A stretch of 64,000 nucleotides of DNA from Providencia alcalifaciens DSM 30120 (GCF_000173415.1 NZ_ABXW01000042.1:62001-126000), one strand, 5' to 3'; counted from the stretch's first letter, positions 1 through 9,848 are shown. The notes: a model not told the origin generated them from the letters alone. A program made the numbers and translations.

Positions 1-783
1 ACGTGACCAGATACCACCAGTCAGAACGACTTGAGAGGTTTTGATTGCGCCTTTTTCAGTCACAACGTCAGAAATTTTACCGCCGGCGGTTTCTAAGCCA
101 CGAACTGCGCAATTTAGGTAAATTGGAATGCCAATTGATTTTGCGTAGTTAGCCATTGCTGGGGTAACAGTTTCTGGGTCAAGACTACCAGAATCTTCTT
201 CAAAGCCACCAATTTTCCATGGAGTTTGAGCATCAACCAGACGATTAGCCAGTTCTTGACCTTCGATCATACGGGTTCTCAGCGGGGTATCGAAACCTGG
301 GTTTTCAGACGCAGATTTGATCCACGCTCTTGAAACTTCCAGATCTTCTTCGCTTGAAGGAACTTCAACACGACCTTGAACGCGGTAGCTGGTATCAGCG
401 CCGATTTTTTCGTTCATGCCGAGCCATTGAATTTTTCCGTAGTGGTGTAAAGGGAAAATAGCTGGGGAGGTTTTGTAGCTGATGATTTGGCTATATGCAC
501 GGCCAGATTGTTCACCGCCCACAACTCCTTTTTCACAGATAACAACGTTTAAGCCACGTTCTTTCAGGTTAATCGCAGTCATGATCCCTTGAAGACCCGC
601 ACCGATAACTACTGCATCAGCTGACGCAGGTAATTTACCTTCTGTACCAGCAACCGCAGGTACGCGAGACTGAGTAGATTCAAAACGACCTTCTCTGCGG
701 ATCATAGGGACAACAGCTGCGCCCCCAGCAATCACACCAGCAGCACCAACCCCTAATAATAGTTTTCTTCTCGAGATTTTCAT
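1..783 (-). CDS. L-amino-acid deaminase, membrane FAD enzyme (C-terminus outside window)
   Basis: Partial gene: 261 codons are visible and the C-terminal part lies beyond base 1. The start at 783 gives a twin-arginine-like N-terminus (MKISRRKLLLG), then a hydrophobic stretch to about residue 27. A dinucleotide-binding motif VVIGAGLQG follows at residues 58-66, with a downstream acidic strand end (VVICEKG). This matches the Proteus/Providencia L-amino-acid deaminase family, which oxidises L-amino acids to 2-oxo acids plus ammonia with FAD, is anchored to the inner membrane and passes electrons to the respiratory chain. The family has type I (broad or aliphatic) and type II (aromatic) members; I cannot separate them from this fragment. 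It stands alone on the minus strand before a long AT-rich spacer. Confidence 0.85.
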   Translation of the reverse strand, partial: MKISRRKLLLGVGAAGVIAGGAAVVPMIRREGRFESTQSRVPAVAGTEGKLPASADAVVIGAGLQGIMTAINLKERGLNVVICEKGVVGGEQSGRAYSQIISYKTSPAIFPLHHYGKIQWLGMNEKIGADTSYRVQGRVEVPSSEEDLEVSRAWIKSASENPGFDTPLRTRMIEGQELANRLVDAQTPWKIGGFEEDSGSLDPETVTPAMANYAKSIGIPIYLNCAVRGLETAGGKISDVVTEKGAIKTSQVVLTGGIWSR

Positions 784-1687
784 CTATAACCTCAATAACA
801 ATCTTGTTTTTTATATAGTAAATAATTTCAAATTGAGATAATGATCTTATCATATATTTTGAAATTGTTAAGTATGGTTAGTACTTGTTAATAAATTTGA
901 GTGAAATGTATGAATGAATTATTTGATCTGGTCAGTGTTGTTGGGGGTTTGTCGCAATTTGGCTTATTTTTTAAATAGCATAAATAGTGAAATTTAATTG
1001 TTAATGTCAGAAAAAGTGTACAGGTGTAAATAGATTTATTTTAGATAAGTTAATTATTTCGTTGGGTGGGTTGGAAAAATATTAAATAATCATTCTTAGT
1101 TGATTATGCTAAATTTTGATTAAGTCAGATTATTTTTTTTGAGACATAAAATAAATATTAAGTTAAATTTTTTAGTTATTTAATCATCACTTGATGTATT
1201 TTCAACCAATTAATTTATTTTTAATGAAAATGCATATTAACGACTCTTCTTCAGTGATTTCTTTTTTTTATGATATTTTTTGTTTGTATCTATATGAAAA
1301 ATTTAACTTTAAATTTAAGTGCTCATTTTTTAGCACAATCGGTCAAATATATGTTAGATATTTTTACTGACTTTCCAGACTTAATCAAAATATGGAAAAA
1401 ATCCAATTTCTGAGCATTTGGTTGCTAATTAATCACGTTTAATCTGGGATTATTGACCTGACTCACAGTAATATTTTTTTATGCGTAATTTCTGCATTTT
1501 CATTTTTTATATTGAAAGGGAATTTATTTTTCTATTTCGATTATTATTTGGTCGAATAAATTAATTAGGAAAATTTCGCTTTATTTCGCTATTTAACATT
1601 TGAGTACTTTTTAAACTTACAAAAAATTAGTTAATAAAATGTTAAATTGGTAAATGAGATTTTGAGTAACGAAATAATATATATAAG
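784..1687. other. AT-rich spacer without a recognisable gene
   Basis: About 900 bases, visibly much richer in A and T than the flanking genes, with stop codons in all frames. It should contain the promoter of the leftward deaminase gene, but no convincing -35/-10 pair stands out. A 23-codon frame at 910-981 has only a weak ribosome site and is not called. Confidence 0.6.
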
Positions 1688-1718
1688 AGGAGGTGCCATT
1701 GGAGGGGTTATGGCAGGT

Positions 1719-1766
1719 AAAAATACCTCCTACCTTCGTCATGTGACGAATTTAGGAGGTATTTTT
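1719..1766 (-). terminator. Long palindromic terminator of the pentose operon
   Basis: Outer arms aaaaatacctccta (1719-1732) and taggaggtattttt (1753-1766) are perfect complements. Inner arms ttcgtc (1735-1740) and gacgaa (1745-1750) continue the stem above a small cc/tt internal loop and close on ATGT. It lies directly after the kinase stop codon (1771-1773) and gives a U-run on the minus-strand transcript, so it is an intrinsic terminator for that operon. The plus strand also gives a U-run, so it may work both ways. Confidence 0.85.
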
Positions 1767-1770
1767 GACG

Positions 1771-3243
1771 TTATTGGCTCAATGCATCTGCTACCGCTTT
1801 AAAGCGGGCAAACTTATCCCGTAACTGTAAGTGAGCCGCTTGGCTTGGCTGATATGCTGTGATTTTTGGGGGGCTGGATGAAATCGCAGCATCAAATCCA
1901 GTGTAATAGCCGGAGCCGACAGCGGCACATAGTGCTGCCGCTTGGCAACCTGATTGCTGAACATCGACAACTTCTAGTGGTAAATTGCTTGCATCACAGA
2001 ACATCTGCATCCACAGCGCAGAGTTAGTCGGTCCGCCAGTAAAGCGGATAGCTTGAGTGCAATTATCGATACCTACAATACGATCTTGATGCAGTAGATG
2101 AGAGAACACTATTCCTTGGTAAATCGCGTAAGCGATATCCCCCTCAGTATGATGAGAGCTTAAACCAAGCAATCCACCATGCAGGTTACTGTGATAATTG
2201 GAACCATACAGCCAAGGGAAAAACAGGATGTCATTCTGCCGAGTTGCACCTTCCGCAACACATGCGTTAAGCACGTTATAATCCTGCAAGCGTTGGTTGA
2301 AAAAATGTCGTGTAAACCAAGCTAGATTACTGGCGGAGGTTGGGCTTCCTTCGTGGACAAAATAGGTGCCTGGAATACAATATTTTCCCCAAACATAAGG
2401 ATAATCAGCAGGCATAATTTTGTCGAAAACCCGTGTTGAAATAGTCCAGGTTCCCGCCACTGCGCTCAGCTTATCTTTTTGGCTGACACCGGATGATAAC
2501 GCCGCGCCGACCACATCAAAGAAACCACCAAAAACGGGCGTGCCTTCTTGTAAACCGCAATCTTTGGCTGCTTGGGTGGTGACGCAACCCGCCGATTGTG
2601 CGGAGTTGATAACTGGCGCTAATTTTTCATTAGCTTCTTCAATGCCAAACAATTCACACAGTCTAGGGTCATAGCTGGATGTGGTTGGGTTATATAATTG
2701 GCTACCTGAAATATTGGTTTCTTCACAAGTGAGCTGGTCAGTCAACCGGTAACGAATATAGTCGTGAACCATTAAAACGTAGCGGCCATCACGGTAGCTA
2801 TCGGGCTCATGTTGTTTTAGCCAATTCAGCAGTGCAACTGGGTGCGATGCCCACAGTTGCTGCAAGCTGAGCGGGTATGCTTGCTCTGCGGTGCCATTTT
2901 GATGCCATTGGTCAACAATCGCCTGTGCGCGGGAGTCTGAAGAAACGATCCCGTTCCTGACGGGTTTTCCGTGCTTGTCTAGCAAATACAACCCTTTGCC
3001 GTGAGAGGAAAAGCTCACTCCCGCAATTTGTGAGGCATGCAGCTGGCTTTTGACTATGGCCTCACGGATCACGCCGCAGGTGACTTGCCACAGTGTTTCC
3101 ATATTGCGTTCACTGAACCCAGCTTGTGGGCTTTCTGTTGGGAAAGGATGCTCAGCCACGACAATCTCTTGACCATCAGGGCTGTAGATCCCCGCTTTGA
3201 TAACGGTGCCTCCGAGGTCAACACCCATGAAAAATGTGCTCAT
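1771..3243 (-). CDS. lyxK: FGGY-family carbohydrate kinase, L-xylulose kinase-like
   Basis: 490 residues, the usual FGGY length. The start at 3243 (MSTFFMGVDLGG) follows AAGGAG by seven bases; an upstream in-frame start would run into the preceding gene. The N-terminal phosphate loop GVDLGGTVIKAG and the C-terminal FGGY signature region (FTGGPTNSALWMQM) are intact. The protein resembles E. coli LyxK along its length, sharing blocks such as GKGLYLLDK, NISGSQLYN, LYGSN and VFSHL. It would phosphorylate L-xylulose, or a related ketopentose, to the 5-phosphate with ATP in the cytoplasm. It is the last gene of the transport operon, ten bases after the 3-epimerase gene, and that neighbour supports an L-xylulose-5-P product. 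Exact substrate is inferred. Confidence 0.75.
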   Translation of the reverse strand: MSTFFMGVDLGGTVIKAGIYSPDGQEIVVAEHPFPTESPQAGFSERNMETLWQVTCGVIREAIVKSQLHASQIAGVSFSSHGKGLYLLDKHGKPVRNGIVSSDSRAQAIVDQWHQNGTAEQAYPLSLQQLWASHPVALLNWLKQHEPDSYRDGRYVLMVHDYIRYRLTDQLTCEETNISGSQLYNPTTSSYDPRLCELFGIEEANEKLAPVINSAQSAGCVTTQAAKDCGLQEGTPVFGGFFDVVGAALSSGVSQKDKLSAVAGTWTISTRVFDKIMPADYPYVWGKYCIPGTYFVHEGSPTSASNLAWFTRHFFNQRLQDYNVLNACVAEGATRQNDILFFPWLYGSNYHSNLHGGLLGLSSHHTEGDIAYAIYQGIVFSHLLHQDRIVGIDNCTQAIRFTGGPTNSALWMQMFCDASNLPLEVVDVQQSGCQAAALCAAVGSGYYTGFDAAISSSPPKITAYQPSQAAHLQLRDKFARFKAVADALSQ

Positions 3244-3253
3244 TGTGTGCTCC

Positions 3254-4123
3254 TTAATTTCCCCAGCCCGCTTGTTGCATTTTATCTTCAATCCAATGGC
3301 GCGCCTTGATGATCTCAATCAGCGGTTCATCGGCTTTTTCCGTCCACATTTCAATTAAGAAGGTGCCACGATAATTGAGCTGCTTAAGCTGTTTGAACAG
3401 TGCCACAAAATCCACGCACCCTTCGCCGAATGGCACATCACGGAATTGACCTTTGCAACTGTCTGTTACGGCGTAGGTATCTTTCAGATGCAGAGCAACA
3501 ATATTTTCGATGCCTTTGGTTAACTCGGCAGCCACATCACTACCCCAAGCGGTTAAGTTACCAACATCGGGATACACTTGGAACCATGGTGAGCGAATTT
3601 TATCGGCAAGGGCTTGCCATTTAGTAATCGAATTCATAAATGGTGTATCCATGATTTCGACGGCGCACATCACCTGAGAAGCCGCGGCAATTTCAGAGAC
3701 CCATTTCATGCCTTCTTCAAAGCGGGCAATGGTGCCTTCATCTTGTTCTTCGTAATACACGTCATAGCCAGCCAATTGAATAGTACGAATACCAAGGTCT
3801 TGTGCCAATTTGATGGCTTTTGTCATTAATTCACGAGCTTTTTGACGCGTATTTTCATCATGGCTACCAAATGGAAAACGGCGGTGGCCAGATAGACACA
3901 TTGTTGGAATACGTACTTGTGTTTTCTGGATAGCGGCGACAATTTCAAGGCGTTGTTCTAAGCTCCAATCTAAACGCGCTAAACGCTCATCCGTTTCATC
4001 AACAGACATCTCAACAAAATCAAATCCAGCGGCTTTCGCAATAGCTAATTTTTCGCTCCAGCTGCTGTGCTTTGGAAGGGCTTTTTCGTAGATACCAATC
4101 GGATTTTTTCGTGAAGTATTCAT
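3254..4123 (-). CDS. sgbU: L-ribulose-5-phosphate 3-epimerase (UlaE/SgbU type)
   Basis: 289 residues, a TIM-barrel sugar-phosphate epimerase of the xylose-isomerase-like superfamily. Resemblance to UlaE/SgbU is strong throughout: IPLGIYEKALP-like start, FDFVEMSVDETDERLARLDW, MCLSGHRRFPFGS, QLAGYDVYYEE, FQVYPDVGNLTAWG and the metal-site region VPFGEGCVDF. The enzyme interconverts L-xylulose-5-P and L-ribulose-5-P. The start at 4123 follows a GGGAA ribosome site. It sits between permease and kinase genes, consistent with step two of the pathway, after LyxK. UlaE and SgbU are close paralogues, so the symbol reflects the pathway context rather than a sequence-based distinction. Confidence 0.88.
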   Translation of the reverse strand: MNTSRKNPIGIYEKALPKHSSWSEKLAIAKAAGFDFVEMSVDETDERLARLDWSLEQRLEIVAAIQKTQVRIPTMCLSGHRRFPFGSHDENTRQKARELMTKAIKLAQDLGIRTIQLAGYDVYYEEQDEGTIARFEEGMKWVSEIAAASQVMCAVEIMDTPFMNSITKWQALADKIRSPWFQVYPDVGNLTAWGSDVAAELTKGIENIVALHLKDTYAVTDSCKGQFRDVPFGEGCVDFVALFKQLKQLNYRGTFLIEMWTEKADEPLIEIIKARHWIEDKMQQAGWGN

Positions 4124-4139
4124 CTGTATTCCCTGTCAG

Positions 4140-5174
4140 TTAATTTTGTACGGATGCTTTGTTGAGACGCTGATTACGTGTCATTGCACGCTTAGCGCTC
4201 CATTTTTCTTTAAAGAATTTGAAGGCGAGTGCGAGGATTAAGGTGATGCCCCAAACGGCAAGGTTGAAGTGTAAGCTGACGCCTAACAGGCTTAAACCCG
4301 TTGCTATCACTTGCAAAACAAGCAGTGCACAGAATACACGGCTGACTTTTCCGACACCGCCAAACGGGTTTGTACCGCCCAAAACAATGGCTAAAATAGT
4401 CAGCAGTAAATAAGAGTCCCCGTAGCCCATACGCGCGGAGTTAAAACGCGCCATCATGATCAGCCCTGCTAACACGCACAGCAAACTGGAAATGGTATAG
4501 ATGGCAATCATTACGCGGTCGGTACGCACACCACTGAACCAAGTCGCATTGATGTTGCTGCCGCTCATGTAGATATTTTTCCCAAGGCGTGTACGTCCTA
4601 AGAAAAGCGCTAAAATAATCGCCGTCACAATGAAAATAATCATGGCAATAGGCATCCCGAAGACAGTATCAGAGCCAATTGCGCGAACGATTGGGGGCAT
4701 GCCGCTAAGCGCTGCGCCTTTTGTGAGATAAACCCCAATACCACTGATAATCGTCATCGAGCCGAGAGTCACCAAAATAGGGTGCGCCCCAATGTGGGAT
4801 ATCATCAATCCAGTGAGGCAACCAATGATCACCGCAATGACGGTTGCACCGATTAACGCAAAAACCAACCACATTAGCTGTGTGCCCGTACCCGCATCAA
4901 CAGGCAGGTAGTTGATAAACACCCAAGCCATAAATAAGCCCGTTAAGTTGGCGGTGCTAATAATGGCGAGGTTTAGTCCACCGCTTAGCATTGGAACAAA
5001 CATGGCGAAGGTCAGAAGACCTAACTCTGGCAACTGAAACGTAATACTTAAAAAGGTATTTTGTGTAAAAAAGTGCCCTGGCATGGCGATACTAAATGCC
5101 GCAATCGCGATAAGAAAGATTGAAAGCAGTCCGATAACAGAGCCATCAATTTTAAAAAAATCTTGTTTTTTCAT
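4140..5174 (-). CDS. Sugar ABC transporter permease 2 (RbsC family)
   Basis: 344 residues, very hydrophobic, with eight to ten predicted membrane segments typical of RbsC/BPD_transp_2 permeases, and the conserved loop region near GGTNPFGGVGKV. I chose the ATG at 5174 because AGGAATATCACC precedes it; a longer frame would need a TTG at 5195 inside the previous gene. It pairs with the neighbouring permease to form the membrane channel of a pentose importer, as in transporters with two different RbsC-like subunits (YtfT/YjfF, LsrC/LsrD). Basic tail (KFFKEKWSAKRAMTRNQR) is predicted cytoplasmic. Confidence 0.85.
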   Translation of the reverse strand: MKKQDFFKIDGSVIGLLSIFLIAIAAFSIAMPGHFFTQNTFLSITFQLPELGLLTFAMFVPMLSGGLNLAIISTANLTGLFMAWVFINYLPVDAGTGTQLMWLVFALIGATVIAVIIGCLTGLMISHIGAHPILVTLGSMTIISGIGVYLTKGAALSGMPPIVRAIGSDTVFGMPIAMIIFIVTAIILALFLGRTRLGKNIYMSGSNINATWFSGVRTDRVMIAIYTISSLLCVLAGLIMMARFNSARMGYGDSYLLLTILAIVLGGTNPFGGVGKVSRVFCALLVLQVIATGLSLLGVSLHFNLAVWGITLILALAFKFFKEKWSAKRAMTRNQRLNKASVQN

Positions 5175-5187
5175 GGTGATATTCCTG

Positions 5188-6177
5188 TTAAACAAAGCCT
5201 ACGTCCGTCTCTTTACGCTTTTTGTAGTGAGTAATACAAATGGCGATAAGAATAACCATCCCGATAACGATATTGACGAAGTAGTTAGAAACCCCGATCA
5301 AGTTCAGACCGTTTTTCAATATACCGATGAGGAAAACGCCCATGAGGGTGCCTATCACACTCCCTCGACCACCGGATAAACTTGCGCCCCCTAATACCGC
5401 CGCTGCAAGTACATCCAATTCCCCACCAACCAGTGCACTTGGAACAACTTCACTCATGCGGTAGGTTTGCAACATGCCGCCAATCGCCGCCATAGCACCA
5501 AGATAGCCGTAAGCAAACAGATAGATAACCCAAACACGGATACCAATACGTGAAGCCGATTCTTGGCTACCACCGACCGCGTATAGTTGGCGCCCAATGT
5601 GGGTTTTGTTCATGAGAATCCACGTTAAAAACGCGATGCCTAGCATCACCACGAGCGGTAAGCCTATTTGGTAATATTCACCATCCACCTCAAAAGGCAG
5701 GATGGTCACAGGATCCACCCACCAATCCGGTAAGTCGTAGATACTGTGCCCGTTGGTTAGCCACATCAGCATACCGAACAGTAAAGATTGCATACTGATG
5801 GTGATAATGATCGACACTACATTGAGGGAGTAGATCAAAATTGCATTGATCAAACCAAAGGTAATCCCGATCACGATGGCGAGAGCAATGCTAAGCGTTG
5901 GGCTTTCGAGTAAACCTTGTAGTAAAAAAGTGGCAATCACATATTGGACAACCGAGGCAACGGCGGCGAAGGAAATATCAATTCCTCCGGTGACCAGTAC
6001 CACGAATAGACCTAGCGCAAAGATGCCCGTGACCGCATAGCTTTCACTTAAGTCGAGCAAGTTTTGAATGGTAAGAAATTGTGGGCTCATTAAGGTGAAA
6101 AATACCACCATCACGAGGATCACCCAGATTAACCAGCCTTCAACAGACTGTGGACGAAGTTTTTGCCAATTAGTCAT
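5188..6177 (-). CDS. Sugar ABC transporter permease 1 (RbsC family)
   Basis: 329 residues, polytopic inner-membrane protein of the RbsC family with the permease loop VLGGASLSGGRGSVIGTLMG near residue 270, which contacts the ATPase. The start at 6177 overlaps the end of the ATPase gene by eight bases, indicating translational coupling. With the next permease it forms a heterodimeric pore. The substrate cannot be read from the sequence; the operon enzymes point to L-xylulose or a related pentose. Confidence 0.86.
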   Translation of the reverse strand: MTNWQKLRPQSVEGWLIWVILVMVVFFTLMSPQFLTIQNLLDLSESYAVTGIFALGLFVVLVTGGIDISFAAVASVVQYVIATFLLQGLLESPTLSIALAIVIGITFGLINAILIYSLNVVSIIITISMQSLLFGMLMWLTNGHSIYDLPDWWVDPVTILPFEVDGEYYQIGLPLVVMLGIAFLTWILMNKTHIGRQLYAVGGSQESASRIGIRVWVIYLFAYGYLGAMAAIGGMLQTYRMSEVVPSALVGGELDVLAAAVLGGASLSGGRGSVIGTLMGVFLIGILKNGLNLIGVSNYFVNIVIGMVILIAICITHYKKRKETDVGFV

Positions 6178-7675
6178 TGATGATTTCCTCCAATTGTTGC
6201 TCAGTCATGGAATCCGTCACAATTTCTTTGACGATAGATCCTTGCTTCATATGTAAAATGCGATCGCAGTTGTAAAAGGCTTCGGAAGCTTCATCCGTGA
6301 TCAACAAAATGGCGATCCCAACCCCAGAAAGGCGATGGATCAACTTATAAATACTGTCTTTTGCACCAATATCGACTCCCACGGTTGGGGCATCGAGGAT
6401 CAACACTTTGGGGCGAGTTAGGATCCATTTAGCGAGCACCACTTTTTGCTGATTTCCCCCCGATAAGGTGGAAAGGGCATTGTTGGGATCCGTGACCTTA
6501 ATATCTAAATCCGCAATCCACTCTTGAACGATTTGTTGGCATTTTTGCTCGTCAATTAGATGCAGAGGGGTTTTCAAGCGATCTAAAATGGAAATTACCA
6601 TGTTATCGGCGATTGACTGCTGCAAAATGGCACCAAGGGTTAGCCGGTCTTCAGAGACATAGCCAATACCATGCTTGATAGCTTGGGCATTGCTTTTGAA
6701 GATAATCGGTTTGCCTTCTACTCTCATTTCGCCGCTATCGGGGCGCGTGATCCCAAAGAGAGATAGCGCGAGTTCAGTTCGACCAGAGCCTAATAACCCA
6801 CATAGTCCAAGCACTTCACCTCGTTTCAGCGAGAGGGAAATATTCTGATATTGCCCTTTACGGCTGAGGTTCTTCAGCTCTAGAACCGTATGAGTTTCTT
6901 CCGCGTTATTCGGTAACTTACGTTCATGTACAATGTCGAGTCCTGTCATCAACTCAGTGATTTTTCGTGTGGTGAGATCTTCTGCTGGCCACGTCCCCAT
7001 TTTTTGTCCATCGCGGATCACTGTGATTCGATCTGAGATTTCTTTCACTTCTTCTAATCGGTGACTCACAAAAACGACGGTTATGCCTTTATCTTTTAAA
7101 TAATTCACCGTGGAGAGAAGTTGATTTACCTCTGTGCGTGTCAATGAGGCAGTTGGCTCATCCATAATCACTAAGCGAGCTTCTGCCACGAGCGCACGGC
7201 AAATAGCGACTTGTTGGCGCTGTGCGATAGGGAGGAACTGTACTGGTGTGTCTGGGTCGATCGTAAATTCAAGTTCTTTGAGGATTTGTAGCGCTTTTTC
7301 CCTAATTTTTCCCTTTTGGAACCAACCAAAATAACCGTTTAGGTTTAGCTCAAAAGCGATGTTTTCAGCCACCGTTAAATTAGGGAATAGAGATAAATCT
7401 TGGTAGATAACTTGTACACCAAGCTCTCTGGCTTTGTCCGGCGTTAAACGGGTGTAGCGCTTGCCATCGATTTCAATTTCGCTACCTTCATCGGGAGCGT
7501 AAACGCCGCTGATGGTTTTGATTAATGTGCTTTTTCCGCAGCCATTGGTGCCCGCTAAACAGTGAACTTCACCTTTGTTCAGCGTTAAGTCGATATTGCG
7601 TAATGCACGATGACCACCAAAGCTTTTGGAAAGATCCCGTAATGTGATGAGAGGGGAGTTTTTTTCGGCTGTCAT
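6170..7675 (-). CDS. Sugar ABC transporter ATPase, tandem ABC domains (RbsA/AraG family)
   Basis: 501 residues with two ABC domains. Domain one carries Walker A GTNGCGKST (about residue 43), a Q-loop YQDLSLFPNL and Walker B LVIMDEPT. Domain two has the degenerate Walker A GLLGSGRTEL usual for this family, the signature LSGGNQQK and Walker B VLILDAPTVGVD. It powers import of a monosaccharide through the two permeases encoded just downstream. The binding-protein gene upstream is separated by 152 bases, a common arrangement that lets the binding protein be made in excess. Confidence 0.9.
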   Translation of the reverse strand: MTAEKNSPLITLRDLSKSFGGHRALRNIDLTLNKGEVHCLAGTNGCGKSTLIKTISGVYAPDEGSEIEIDGKRYTRLTPDKARELGVQVIYQDLSLFPNLTVAENIAFELNLNGYFGWFQKGKIREKALQILKELEFTIDPDTPVQFLPIAQRQQVAICRALVAEARLVIMDEPTASLTRTEVNQLLSTVNYLKDKGITVVFVSHRLEEVKEISDRITVIRDGQKMGTWPAEDLTTRKITELMTGLDIVHERKLPNNAEETHTVLELKNLSRKGQYQNISLSLKRGEVLGLCGLLGSGRTELALSLFGITRPDSGEMRVEGKPIIFKSNAQAIKHGIGYVSEDRLTLGAILQQSIADNMVISILDRLKTPLHLIDEQKCQQIVQEWIADLDIKVTDPNNALSTLSGGNQQKVVLAKWILTRPKVLILDAPTVGVDIGAKDSIYKLIHRLSGVGIAILLITDEASEAFYNCDRILHMKQGSIVKEIVTDSMTEQQLEEIIND

Positions 7676-7827
7676 AGTGGAGTCCTGGTGTTGACTGTGT
7701 CGTCATATTCAGAGCGACAACAAACGCCATAACTGACCTAAAGGGGGAAAAGTCACGACGTTGTTGTCACTTAAACTATGTGGAACAAAAGAATACTGTT
7801 ATCGTATTTTTATTATGTAGAGCGAAC

Positions 7828-8826
7828 TTACAGACCGACTTCAACCAGCTTTTTGGTATTTTCAATATTCAGGTTAACGGGCTTATCACTGAGTATCGTG
7901 TTGCCACTGACTTTGATCTCACCCATATCACCAATGCTTACGCCATCTTTGATCTCTTGACCATTCATCATTGCGGTAGCCACTTGAACGAAGACTTGAC
8001 CGGCTACTTTCGGGTTAGAGATATAGCCTCCATCAATCGCACCTTTTTCTAATAATTTAATGCCTTGACCTGGAGTGAACGTACCAAATACACAGGTTTC
8101 TGCATTTTTACGGCGTTTGTCGATAGCACGTCCTGCACCGATAGGACCTTGTGAACCAAATGACATGATGCCTTTCAGGTCTTTATGCTTGGAGAGCAGG
8201 TCGTTTGCAGTACGCATGGAGTCATCAACGGATTCTGCAACCCCGAAACGATCATCGACCATTTGCATTTTTGGATAGTGTGCTTTTTGGTAAGCGATAG
8301 CAGCATCAGCCCATTCGTTCACTAATGGCACTGTTAAGCTACCAACGAACATGGCGTATTTACCTTCTTCACCCATGCATGCAGCCATATCTTTCATATG
8401 GTTAGCACCCATGCTTTGGGTATCTAATAATTCGAAATCCCAATCTGCATTTTTTTGATTTGGTGATTCGTGAGTGATCACTTTGATGCCTGCTTCTTGG
8501 GCACGTTTTAAAACAGGCTCAAGCACTTTTGCATCATTAGGAACAACACCGATGACATCGACTTTCTTCGCGATCAGATCTTCAATTGCGCGAACTTGTT
8601 CAGCAGGGTCGGCGGTTGTTGGACCAACTTGAAATGCATTAACACCCAGTTTTTGACCTTCTTCGGTGATCCCTTGTTCCATTACGTTGAACCAAGGAAT
8701 ACCACCAACTTTCACCACGACACCCATAGTAAATGGCTTCTGCGCTTTCTGAGATTCAGCCATTGCCACGTTGGAAAATAGTGCTGCGCCCATTAAGCAA
8801 GGTAAAACTAATTTTTTCATATTCAT
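7828..8826 (-). CDS. Periplasmic sugar-binding protein of the pentose ABC importer
   Basis: 332 residues. A Sec signal peptide (MNMKKLVLPCLMGAALFSNV) is predicted to be cleaved after AMA. The mature part is a type I periplasmic-binding fold of the RbsB/LsrB/RhaS group: VGGIPWFNVMEQGI, VDVIGVVPNDAKVLEPVL and GIMSFGSQGPIGAGRAI. An AGGA ribosome site stands eight bases before the ATG at 8826. It would capture the sugar and deliver it to the permease pair. It resembles AI-2 and rhamnose binders, but the lack of lsrK/lsrF or rhaBAD neighbours and the presence of L-xylulose-5-P enzymes argue for a pentose or pentulose ligand. Confidence 0.87.
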   Translation of the reverse strand: MNMKKLVLPCLMGAALFSNVAMAESQKAQKPFTMGVVVKVGGIPWFNVMEQGITEEGQKLGVNAFQVGPTTADPAEQVRAIEDLIAKKVDVIGVVPNDAKVLEPVLKRAQEAGIKVITHESPNQKNADWDFELLDTQSMGANHMKDMAACMGEEGKYAMFVGSLTVPLVNEWADAAIAYQKAHYPKMQMVDDRFGVAESVDDSMRTANDLLSKHKDLKGIMSFGSQGPIGAGRAIDKRRKNAETCVFGTFTPGQGIKLLEKGAIDGGYISNPKVAGQVFVQVATAMMNGQEIKDGVSIGDMGEIKVSGNTILSDKPVNLNIENTKKLVEVGL

Positions 8827-9035
8827 CGTTATATTCCTCAGAGATGATGCGCATATGTAGCCATGCTCATCAACATAGGGTTAATGTTTTGTTTAATTAG
8901 ATAGATATAATTAATTTCTATTAATCGTTAATTTAATTAATAGGTTTTTTTGCTGCCTGGTGTAATTCATTTATTTAAAATAAAACAAGATGCTTAATTC
9001 ACTGACTTACGCTGCTACTATGATGTATATAAAGA

Positions 9036-9848
9036 TTACTTATCACATTCAATAATGTTTAATTTTGGAAATGTTTGCTTAAAGTTTTTGTCATTTAGTT
9101 TATTTGTGATTAACACGTTAATATCATTTAAGGTACAAACTTGGCTAAATGCATATTGGTCTAATTTATTATTATCAGCTAATAACACACAGTTCTCAGA
9201 AACCTGAATCATAATACTTTTTAATTTGGCATTTATTTCACTACCATCGCGCACGCCAGTCTCTATATTGAATCCTTGGCACGATAAAAATAACGTTTTA
9301 ATTTGAAAACTACGGATAATACTTTCCGATATTGGACCATGAAAATCATCATGGCGTTCTGAGTATTCCCCACCAATTCCAATGACTCGGACGCGATCTC
9401 GACACGCAAGAGCTTGAATAATTTTGACGGAATTCGTAACCACCGTAATATCGATATCCGGTATTTGCCTCGCGAGAAACCAGCAAGTGCTGCTGTTATC
9501 CATCATGATGCAATCACCGGGTTGGATAAATTTCAGTGCGGCTTTTGCTATTTTCATTTTCGCATCTGGATTCTCTTCCGTTCTTTTGCGAAACGATTCT
9601 GCGCCATCCACCATTTGACTGAGTTTGACCGAAGAAGGCATGACACTCAGTACTGGAGTTTCATCTTGTTCAGTAGCAACGGCACCGCCGAAGCTGCGGA
9701 GCAGACGTTTTTCGCGTTCAAGCGCCGTTAAATCACGACGAATAGTTTCTTGAGAAACGTGACAAAGCAGGGCTAAATCGCGCACTAGTGCTGAACCATG
9801 CTGTGAAACATGAGAACAAATTAATCGATGGCGTTCAGCTTGTAACAT
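9036..9848 (-). CDS. DeoR-family transcriptional regulator of the pentose genes
   Basis: 270 residues. The start at 9848 (MLQAERHRLICSHVSQHGSA) is preceded by TAGGAGT and fits the standard DeoR N-terminus; a longer in-frame reading to 9944 lacks a ribosome site. The N-terminal winged helix-turn-helix (LVRDLALLCHVSQETIRRDL, residues 20-39) is followed by a DeoRC sensor domain that normally binds a sugar phosphate (ITVVTNSVKIIQAL, VIGIGGEYSERHDDFHG). It lies between the transport operon and the divergent 4-epimerase gene, the position of a local repressor. Tandem TGACYGA motifs upstream are its likely binding sites. Confidence 0.85.
   Translation of the reverse strand: MLQAERHRLICSHVSQHGSALVRDLALLCHVSQETIRRDLTALEREKRLLRSFGGAVATEQDETPVLSVMPSSVKLSQMVDGAESFRKRTEENPDAKMKIAKAALKFIQPGDCIMMDNSSTCWFLARQIPDIDITVVTNSVKIIQALACRDRVRVIGIGGEYSERHDDFHGPISESIIRSFQIKTLFLSCQGFNIETGVRDGSEINAKLKSIMIQVSENCVLLADNNKLDQYAFSQVCTLNDINVLITNKLNDKNFKQTFPKLNIIECDK

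Noticed and set aside
910..981. 23-codon plus-strand frame in the spacer next to the deaminase gene
   Set aside because: Weak ribosome site, very short, no recognisable family; likely chance in an AT-rich spacer.
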